NCBI RefSeq assembly: GCF_947623445.1
Contig: NC_135247.1
Span: 6,078,501-6,142,500 of the forward strand
Reading direction: 5' to 3'
Source of the DNA: Clavelina lepadiformis
Lineage: Eukaryota; Chordata; Ascidiacea; Aplousobranchia; Clavelinidae
Length of the DNA stretch: 64,000 bases
The notes beneath the pieces were generated by a model. That model ran no database searches and was not told where the DNA came from. It worked only from the letters and a program-made list of their open reading frames with translations. Shown here piece by piece: positions 1 to 10,200 of this stretch. Numbering within the stretch: the first letter of the stretch is position 1; each line of letters begins with the position of its first letter. The translations under genes and the position numbers were made by a program.

Positions 1-13
1 TTCCACTTTTCAG

Positions 14-3000
14 ATGTTTGTGAACCAAATCCATGCGGAGAAGAACATGAGTGTGTTGCTGTGAGTGATAATGTGCAAGGTTACACATGCAAGTGTGCTA
101 GTGGTTACTTCTATGACAATACCACTTGTATTGGTAAGCTTGTGCAAGCTTGCAGAAAATTGTTGTTTTAGAGACTTAAGAATTATTTCTCATTAATTAG
201 GAAAACTTTTTAATGCTTGATTTGGTACTTTTCTACATTTTCAATTCCCAGGGAACTAAACGATTTTTTGAAAGAAACTGTGTGTGTTCAAAGTGTTTTT
301 GTTGATAACAATAGATAAAGATGAAACCCATAAATTAATTATTATTATGTAATGAAAGAGTACTGTTTAATGAAATTTATAGTTTGTAAGCACAATAGTA
401 CTGGTTTGGCCAGTTATAAATGGTTCGATTTAATTTGTTGCAATATTGTTGCCTTGAATATGTGTTAATAAAATAACTACTTCGATGCTATTTATGGCAT
501 TTTGTCCTGTTTTGTTTTAGAAGTGAATGATTGCTCAGTTGGTTCTCATAACTGTCATCCAAATGCTACATGTACTGACCTTGTAGATGGATTCAATTGC
601 ACATGCAATGAATTTTTCATTGGCGATGGAACCAATTGCACAAGTATGTTGAAAGTTGTTATATTTTAAGTGTGATCTGATTGTGGTTTTTTAAGCTATT
701 ACTTTTCCACTTAACAGATGTTTGTGAACCAAATCCATGTGGAGAAGAACACGAGTGTGTTGCTGTGAGTGATAATGTGCAAGGTTACACATGCAAGTGT
801 GCTGATGGTTACTTCTATGATAACATCACCTGTATTGGTAAGTGCAGTTTTGTCATGCTGATGATATCATGCTTAAAAATGTGATAACATGATCGTAGAA
901 AGTAAAGTTTTTTTCAGTTTAATTCTTTTAAGAATTTTCTGAATATGTTGCTTATTACAAATTATCGTTTTTATTGTGTTATGTTTTTTATGACAAATAA
1001 ACTGAAAATTAAGTTTTGAAAAAGTATGTATCCGTTTGGAATGATATTTAATTGAAATTAACGTTTCATAAAATCAAAGTGTATCGACCAAATTATTTTT
1101 AAACGTTTAATGTAACTTGTTGCAGTATTGTTTTTGATTATCATATGACAAATACCATTCATGTTTTCGAATTTAAATTTTTTTTGTGTTTAGAAATTAA
1201 TGAATGCTCAGTTGGTTCTCATAACTGTCATCCAAATGCTACATGCACTGATCTTGTAGATGGATTCAATTGCACATGCAATGAATTATTCATTGGCGAT
1301 GGAACCAGTTGCACATGTATGTTGAAAGTTGTTATATTTTATGTGTGATCTGATTGTGGTTATTTAAGCTATTACTTTTCCACTTTTCAGATGTTTGTGA
1401 ACCAAATCCATGCGGAGAAGAACACGAGTGTGTTGCTGTGAGTGATAATGTGCAAGGTTACACATGCAAGTGTGCTGATGGTTACTTCTATGATAACATC
1501 ACCTGTATTGGTAAGTGCAGTTTTGTCATGCTGATAAAGTCGTGCTTAAAAATGTTATAACATAATCGTACAAAGTAAAGTTTTTTTTGGATTAATTTAT
1601 TTAAGATTTTTGTTGTGTAAGTTGCTTATTACAAATTATAATTGTTATTGTGTTATCTTTGTTTATGACGAATAGACTGAAAATTAATTGTTGAAAAAGT
1701 ATGAATCCGTTTCGAATGATATTTAATGAAATTATTCTTTTATAAATTTATGTTGGCCAAGTTATTTTTAAACGTTTAATGTAACTTGTCGTAGTATTGT
1801 TTTTGGTCATCGTATGACAAATACCATACATGTTTTGGAATTTGAAATTCTTTTGTGTTTAGAAATAAATGGATGCTCAGTTGGTTCTCATAACTGTCAT
1901 CCAAATGCTACATGCACTGATCTTGTAGATGGATTCAATTGCATATGCAATGAATTTTTCAGTGGTGATGGAACCAATTGCACAAGTATGTTGAAAGTAT
2001 TTTTATTTTGTGTGATTTGATTATAAATATTTCAGCGCCAATTTTTCCACTTATCAGATGTTTGTGAACCAAATCCATGCGGAGAAGAACATGAATGTGT
2101 TGCTGTGAGTGAAAATGTGCAAAGTTACACATGCAAGTGTGCTGATGGTTACTTCTATGATAACATCACCTGTATTGGTAAGTGCAGTTTTGTCATGCTG
2201 ATAAAATTGTGCTTAAAAATGTGATAACATGATCGTACAAAGTAAAGTTTTTTTCAGTTTAATTTTTTTAAGAATTTTGCTGAACATGTTGCTTATTACA
2301 AATTGTCGTTTTTATTGTGTTATGTTTGTTTATGACGAATAGACTTAAAATTAAGTTTTGAAAAAGTATGAATGCGTTTGGAATGATACTTAATTGAAAT
2401 TAACGTTTCATAAAATCAAAGTGTATCGACCAAGTTATTTTTAAACGTTTAATGTAACTTGTTGCAGTATTGTTTTTGATTATCATATGACAAATACCAT
2501 TAATGCTTTGGAATTTGAAATTCTTTTGTGTTTAGAAATAAATGGATGCTCAGTTGGTTCTCATAACTGTCATCCAAATGCTACATGCACTGACCTTGTA
2601 GATGGATTCAACTGCACATGCAATGAATTTTTCATTGGCGATGGAACCAATTGCTCATGTATGTTGACAGTTGTTATATTTTATATGTGATCTGATTGTG
2701 GTTATTTAAGCTATTACTTTTCCACTTTTCAGATGTTTGTGAACCAAATCCGTGCGGAGAAGAACATGAGTGTGTTGCTGTGAGTGATAATGTGCAAGGT
2801 TACACGTGCAAGTGTGCTGAAGTTTACTTCTATGACAATACGACCTGCATTGGTAAGCTTGTGCAAGCTTGCAGGAAATTGTTGTTTTAAATACTTAAGA
2901 ATTTTTCTCATTAATTAGGAAATCTTTTTCATGTTTGGTTTGGTATTTTTCTACGTTTTCAATGCTCAGCAAACTAAACAATTTTCTTAAAGAAACTGTG

Positions 3001-4207
3001 TGTGCTTAAAGTCTTTTTGTTGGTAACATTACATCAAGATAAAACCCTTAAATTACTTGTTGTTATTTAATGAAATTAAGAGTTTATAAGCACCATAGTA
3101 CTGGTTTGGCCAGTTTTAAATAGTTGGATTAAACTTGATGCAGTATTGTTTCCTGGAGTGTGTGTTAATAAAATGACTACTTTGATGCTATTTATGGCAT
3201 TTTGTCCTGTTTTGTGTTTAGAAATAAATGGATGCTCAGTTGGTTCTCATAACTGTCATCCAAATGCTACATGCACTGACCTTGTAGATGGATTCAATTG
3301 CACATGCAATGAATTTTTCATTGGCGATGGAACCAATTGCACATGTATGTTGAAAGTACTTTTATTTTATGTGTGATTTGATTATAAATGTTTAAGCTAC
3401 TACTTTTCCACTTTCCAGATGTTTGTGAACCAAATCCATGCGGAGAAGAACACGAGTGTGTTGCTGTGAGTGATAATGTGCAAGGTTACACATGCAAGTG
3501 TGCTGATGGTTACTTCTATGATAACATCACCTGTATTGGTAAGTGCAGTTTTCTCATGCTGATAAAATCGTGCTTAAAAATGTTATAACATGATCGTACA
3601 AAGTAAAGTTTTTTTTGGATTAATTTATTTAAGATTTTTGTTGTGTAAGTTGCTTATTACAAATTATAATTGTTATTGTGTTATCTTTGTTTATGACCAA
3701 TAGACTGAAAATTAATTGTTGAAAAAATATGAATCCGTTTGGAATGATATTTAATGAAATTATTCTTTTATAAATTTATGTTGGCCAAGTTTTTTTTAAA
3801 CATTTAATGTAACATTTCGCAGTATTGTTTTTGGTCGTCGTATGACAAATACCATACATGTTTTGGAATTTGAAATTCTTTTGTGTTTAGAAATAAATGG
3901 ATGCTCAGTTGGTTCTCATAACTGTCATCCAAATGCTACATGCACTGAGCTTGTAGATGGATTCAATTGCACATGCAATGATTTTTTCATTGGCGATGGA
4001 ACCAATTGCACATGTATGTTGAAAGTTGTTATATTTTATGTGTGATCTGATTGTGGTCATTTAAGCTATTACTTTTCCACTTTTCAGATGTTTGTGAACC
4101 AAATCCATGCGGAGAAGAACATGAGTGTGTTGCTGTGAGTGATAATGTGCAAGGTTACACATGCAATTGTGCTGCAGGACACTTGTTTAACGGTAGAACT
4201 TGTAAAA
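14..4207 (+). repeat. Tandem EGF exon array, block 1 (13 exons, alternating A and B types)
   Basis: A-type exons of 120 nt encode [14 protein letters not shown]...CIG; they lie at 14-133, 718-837, 1391-1510, 2058-2177, 2733-2852, 3419-3538 and 4088-4207. B-type exons of 123 nt encode E(I/V)[10 protein letters not shown]...GDGTNC; they lie at 521-643, 1194-1316, 1863-1985, 2536-2658, 3222-3344 and 3891-4013. Every exon has six cysteines, is flanked by AG and GT, and has phase-1 introns on both sides, so units can be added or lost without a frameshift. Introns between repeats are almost as similar as exons, which points to recent duplication or gene conversion. The exon at 2733 encodes CAEVYF where its neighbours encode CADGYF, losing the usual glycine. 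The exon at 4088 ends in [13 protein letters not shown], a different second half. Confidence 0.93.
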
Positions 4208-7200
4208 GTAAGTTAAGGGTTGTTTGGAATTAAACTTTTAGTTTTTGTTTAATTTTATTCAACTCACTGTGTTCAAAACTTAATGTTTGGTATGCTGAGT
4301 TATTGTATAATGTATATGTATTATGGTGTTCCTGCCAAAATAAATGGTTTTATTATTTACTGCTAGGGTTGAGATACTTGTATTTTAACCATTTGTCCCC
4401 CTCTCGATCCTGGGATTTTTTGTCCTGAAGTCCAGGGTATTCTGAGTTACGTTTTGGCAGTTCAATACTGCTTGATATGTGGATTAAATTGGTTTAAAAC
4501 AGTTTTACAATAGCTAGCCACTTAGATTCATCACAAGGTTTTGTCATAGTATTGTCATGCTACCTACTGGGTAACAATAGCTGAACAATCGCTTTTATCA
4601 CATGGGCTTGAACCTTGTGCATCAGGTTTTAGTCAACCTATTTTCATATGCTTGTTACGGGTTTCTTCACCTAGCTTGCAAAATGTGATTAGAAAAGTGC
4701 GAAAAACAGTCAAAGTCTTTTGACGTTCTCCCGTTAAAAACGATTGCAATCTCCAGCCCTTTATTTTGGAGACTTTTGGTAAAGAGAAAATGCTTCTATT
4801 AGATTGCAAGGTGGAATAGTTTGCTGACAATGCTGAAGATATTCTATGAGTTGAGGAAAGAGATCAAAATGGCATTGGTGCAGCTTGATGTTCAGTTTGA
4901 TTTATCTTATGAGGATTTGAAAAGAAAAATTTTATGTGTGAAGCCCTGGCGCCCTTCAAGGCTGCTGTTGACGCTCTAGCTAGTGAAGAAGCAGACTTGT
5001 TGCTATCAGAAAAAATAATTGCGTTCGTCTCGAAGAAACTTGAAGATCTGAGATCAGAATTTAACAAAAACCTAAATGAAAGGTTTAGGATTCAAATCGT
5101 CTAATTCATTTTATCGAATACATTAGGAAACCATCATACATTGATCAACCTCACGATCAGCTTGGAAATCGCTTAAGACGCCAAAAATTTGCCACCTTGG
5201 CAACAAATCTTATTCAAAGATTGTTTTCTACTAACGATTCAGATCCAGATGGCACTACTGAAGAACATGAAGAAATCAAAGTGGATAGCAGCCAGGATAC
5301 TCCAAGTTAAATGACCTTAGCTCAAGAGCTGAATGCATTTATGGCAGCTTATGAAAATGAATAGGCAGAATGCCGTAAGGTCAACACTCGAGTGTTGCAG
5401 AAAGAAATGATGCTATATGAGACAAGCAAGAAGAAGCCAGAAAACTTAAAAAAACTGTATGGAGCCCTGAAAACCATCAAACCTACATCAGTTGAGGTTG
5501 AACGTGCGTTCTCAGCCCTTGGTTATTTTGGCAATAAAATTAGAAATCGTCTTAATGGTGATACCCTTGATGCACTGCTGTTTTTGCGTCAGTATTGCAA
5601 TAAATAAACTTGCTTTGTTTTGATTATATGTGTACACTTTTTACTTTGTTAATCCCGAAAAGTCCCGGGATTGTATGGTGATAATCCCGGGATTTCAAAT
5701 TTAGTCCCAAAATCCCAACCCTAGTTAATGCACATGAGTGTCGAAAATAATCAAGTTTTCCATTATTAAATCCAAGTAAGCTGCTATGATTAATTCTATT
5801 AAAAGTTTTCCATTTTACAGATGTTTGTGAACCAAATCCATGTGGAGAAAAACATAAGTGTATTGTTGTGAATGATGATGTGCAAGGTTATGCCTGTTCT
5901 TGTGCCTTTGGTTACTTCTATGACAGTGTCACTTGTATTGGTGAGTGCAGACTTGCAGAGAATTTTATCTTAAAATTGTCAAAACATGTTTTTGCTAATT
6001 TGCTTAATTATTTTTCTTCAGAAATAAACGATTGTTCAGTTGGATTTCATAATTGTCATGCAAATGCGACTTGCATCGTCCTAGAAGATGGTTTCAATTG
6101 CACATGCAATGAATTTTTTCATGGTGATGGTGTTGACTGTGAATGTAAGTTTCATTTTTTAGTTTAATTCTTTATTATTAAGTTTGATGTTAAATGAAAT
6201 ATTGTTGGTTTGTATTAATTGTTTGAATTTATCAATTTCAGTCACTTGTGAACCAAATCCATGCGGAGAAGAACATGAGTGTGTTGCTGTGATTGATAAT
6301 GTACAAGGTTACACATGCAAGTGTGTTAATGGTTACTTCTATGACAAAATGACTTGCATTGGTAAGGGCAGATTTACTGATAAATGTTTCTTAAAAAAGT
6401 CTTATAATTGATTCATACTAAAGATTTAGGTTGTTCTTATCTAATTAATTAGGAGAGTTTTTTCGTGTAGTAGTTTTTTGAATTAATATCCAAGCACAGG
6501 AAACCAAAAACATATTGGTTCATAAAATTTTTATTCAAAATCTTTTGTTAGTAACAAAAGATTATGGAAGAATTATTAAGTAAAATTATTCTAATTATGA
6601 CAACGTCCATACCATCTTTTGTTTTTTTGCGTTTCATCTTTAGAAATAAATGATTGCTCAGTTGGTTCTCATAACTGTCATCCAAATGCCACATGCACTG
6701 ACCTTGTAGATGGATTCAATTGCACATGCAATGAATTTTTCATTGGCGATGGAACCAATTGCACATGTATGTTGAAAGTTGTTATATTTTATGTGTGATC
6801 TGATTGCGGTCATTTAAGCTACAACTTTTCCACTTTTCAGATGTTTGTGAACCAAATCCATGCGGAGAAGAACACGAGTGTGTTGCTGTGAGTGATAATG
6901 TGCAAGGTTACTCATGCAATTGTGCTGCAGGGCACTTGTTTAACGGTAGAACTTGTAAAAGTAAGTTAAGGGTTGTTTGGAATTAAACTTTTAGTTTTTG
7001 TTTAATTTTATACAACTCACTGTGTTAAAAACTTTATGTTTGGCTTTCTAACTTATTGTATAATGTATATGTATGTATAGTGTTCCTGCTAAAATGAATG
7101 GTTTTACTATTTAATTGAGTTAATGCTAGGGTTGAGACCCCGGGATTTTGACCATTTTTTCCAATCTCGATCCTGAGATTTTTTGTCTTGAAATCCAGGG

Positions 7201-10200
7201 AATTTTTAGTTTACGTTTTGGTAGTTCAATATTGCTTGATACGTGGATTAAATTGGTTTGAAACAGTTTTACAGTAGCTAGCCACTTAGGTTTGTCACAA
7301 AGTGTTGTCACAGTATTGTCATGCTACCTATAGGGTAACAATAGCTGAACAATTGCTTTTATCACATGGGCTTGAACTTTGTGCATCAGGTTTTAGTCAA
7401 CCTGTTTTCATATGCTTGCTACTAGTTCTGGCAAATTGTAATCAAAATGTCTAATTTTGAAGATGTAAGTTTACAGAGAAAGTCCAAAGTCTGGCAAAAC
7501 TTTTCATACTTCACAATTACAGATAAAGCAAAGTGTAATCTGTGCCAATCTGTTTTCAAAGCTGTTGGATCAAGTACAAAGGGACTAATTACCCACTCGA
7601 AAGTAAGTCGTCAAATTGCAGTGAGGTCCTGTCTGATGGAAGCTTCAGCAGAAGATCAGCAAAAATGTAAAGTCCGAAAGATTGACTCTTTTTTCAAGTT
7701 GAAGAAGCCGAGCCTCGAACTGCTTAGTCAGTTGACTGCTGTGGATGGGCGTACATTTAACCAATTTACCATAAGCAAGCGACTGCGTCGAGCATTCCAG
7801 GCTGACGGATATGATTTGCCCAGATCCCACCAGCAGGTTCAGGATTTAGTGATCAAGTACAGAGAGAAAATTATAAAGCTAGTCCATGAAGAGTTTATCG
7901 CAATCAAACAAAAAATGGTTGATTTGCATCCATGGAAGCATGAATGCAGCAAAGGCAGTAAAGCTGGTTGAAGAATGATTGGAATGCTTTAGTTTGAACC
8001 TGAAAAAAGATATGGTGGAAACAGTCACTGATGGTGCCAGTGTTATGGTAAAATTTGGAAAGGACACTAGCCCTCAACATGTGACCTGCTATGCCAACGC
8101 GATCCATTTGGCTGTTTGTGATGTTTTGTATAAGACATCTAATTCTAAGTATTATTCTAGTAAAGCCTCCACTGATGTAACTGATTTTGGAAGTGACCCT
8201 GAGACAGTTGCTGAGGATGATTCTGAGGAAGTTGAATTCGCTCCTCTTTTGTCACCTAGCTTGCAAAATGTTGTGAGAAAAGTGCGAAAAACAGTCAAAG
8301 TCTTTTGACGTTCTCCCGTTAAAAACGATTACAATCTCCAGCCCTTTATTTTGGAGACTTTTGGTAAAGAGAAAATGCTTCTATTAGATTGCAAGGTGGA
8401 ATAGTTTGCTGACAATGCTGAAGATATTCTATGAGTTGAGGAAAGAGATCAAAATGGCATTGGTGCAGCTTGATGTTCAGTTTGATTTATCTTATGAGGA
8501 TTTGAAAAGAAAAATTTTATGTGTGAAGCCCTGGCGCCCTTCAAGGCTGCTGTTGACGCTCTAGCTAGTGAAGAAGCAGACTTGTTGCTATCAGAAAAAA
8601 TAATTGCGTTCGTCTCGAAGAAACTTGAAGATCTGAGATCAGAATTTAACAAAAACCTAAATGAAAGGTTTAGGATTCAAATCGTCTAATTCATTTTATC
8701 GAATACATTAGGAAACCATCATACATTGATCAACCTCACGATCAGCTTGGAAATCGCTTAAGACGCCAAAAATTTGCCACCTTGGCAACAAATCTTATTC
8801 AAAGATTGTTTTCTACTAACGATTCAGATCCAGATGGCACTACTGAAGAACATGAAGAAATCAAAGTGGATAGCAGCCAGGATACTGCAAGTTAAATGAC
8901 CTTAGCTCAAGAGCTGAAAGCATTTATGGCAGCTTATGAAAATGAATACCGTATTTTCTTGAATAGAAACCGCGGCTACTATTTTTTATTTTTGAACGTT
9001 TTGTGCGGCTTCTATTCGAGGGCGGCTTCTATTTTGTTGCATGAATGTTTTTCTCTTCTAATTGGTGCTCAGTGGGCATTCAAGTTTATCTACCATAAGT
9101 ACCGGTAACAAGAAAACGGAAACAGTAAGTCAGCTGCAATTTTATTGTCTCTTTTTGTAAAACCGCTAATCCTTCAGCTGCTACTATTGTCGCATTTGTT
9201 TAAAGCAAACAAAACCAAAAGGAAATGTACGTTCCAGTGATAATAATGACTTGAACAATATCAGTACTATTGATGATGTTGAAAATGACCATTGATACAA
9301 TACCTTAGTTGAAATAAAACATATGTACAATGCTTGAGTAATTTTTATTGCATGTCTTTAGATATGTTTGCTTCGTTTTCTTTTATTAGTAAAGAAGCAA
9401 TTTCATCATTGTCTTCTGCGGCTTCTATACGAGGGCTTATGCGGCTTCTATTGTTTATTTTTAATCAAATCGTGCGGTTTCTGTTGTTTATATTTAATCA
9501 AATCCTGCGGTTTCTATTCGAGGGCGACGAGGTCAATTCTCGAGTGTTGCAGAAAGAAATGATGCTATATGAGACAAGCAAGAAGCAGCCAGAAAACTTG
9601 GAAAAACTGTGGAGCACTGAAAACCATCAAACCTACATCAGTTGAGGCCGAACGTGCGTTCTTTGCCCTTGGTTATTGTGGCAATAAATTAGAAATCGTC
9701 TTAATGGTGACACTCTTAATGTAGTGCTGTTTTTGCGTCAGTATTGCAATAAATAAACTTGCTTTGTTTTGATTATATGTGTACACTTTTTACTTTGTTA
9801 ATCCCAAAGAGTCCCAGGATTGCAGGGTGATAATCCCGGGATTTCAAATTTAGTCCCAAAATCCCAACCCTAGTGAATGCACATGAGTGTCGAAAATAAT
9901 CAAATTTTCTATTATCAAATCCAAGTAAGCTGCTATGATTAATTCTATTAAAAGTTTTCCATTTTACAGATGTTTGTGAACCAAATCCATGTGGAGAAAA
10001 ACATAAGTGTATTGCTGTGAATGATAATGTGCAAGGTTATGCCTGTTCTTGTGCCTTTGGTTACTTCTATAACAGTATCACTTGTATTGGTGAGTGCAGA
10101 CTTGCAGAGAATTTTATCTTAAAATTGTCAAAACATGTTTTTGCTAATTTGCTTAATTATTTTTCTTCAGAAATAAACGATTGTTCAGTTGGATTTCATA

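Larger units (their letters stand above)
3891..6361 (+). repeat. Segmental duplication within the EGF gene, copy 1
   Basis: This block holds B exon 3891-4013, A exon 4088-4207, a hAT element (4364-5723), A exon 5821-5940, B exon 6022-6144 and A exon 6242-6361. The same order, with the same hAT element at the homologous intron position, recurs at 6644-10510. The exons at 5821 (CGEKHKC...[14 protein letters not shown]) and 6022 ([18 protein letters not shown]) define a sub-lineage found only in these two blocks. Confidence 0.88.
7127..9872 (+). mobile_element. hAT-type DNA transposon, copy 2 (longer, with an internal insertion)
   Basis: Same ends as copy 1 (TAGGGTTGAGA / TCCCAACCCTA). Flanks are GTTAATGC (7119-7126) and GTGAATGC (9873-9880), 7 of 8 identical. 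It keeps about 830 bp that copy 1 lost and has gained an insertion near 8951-9528. Outside these indels the copies are almost identical; 8255-8945 matches 4660-5340 nearly base for base. It is a non-functional element in an intron. Confidence 0.87.

Noticed and set aside
681..884. Short open frames around each EGF exon that look like separate small genes
   Set aside because: They run from intron through exon into intron; the conserved part starts after AG and stops at GT. They are single exons of one gene.
2729..2911. Minus-strand frames opposite EGF exons
   Set aside because: Mirror images of cysteine-rich coding sequence, with no splice logic or family similarity of their own.
14..4207. 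Regularly spaced near-identical blocks that could suggest a CRISPR or satellite array
   Set aside because: The repeats are coding EGF exons with splice sites and six-cysteine spacing, and the spacers are similar introns, not unique sequences.
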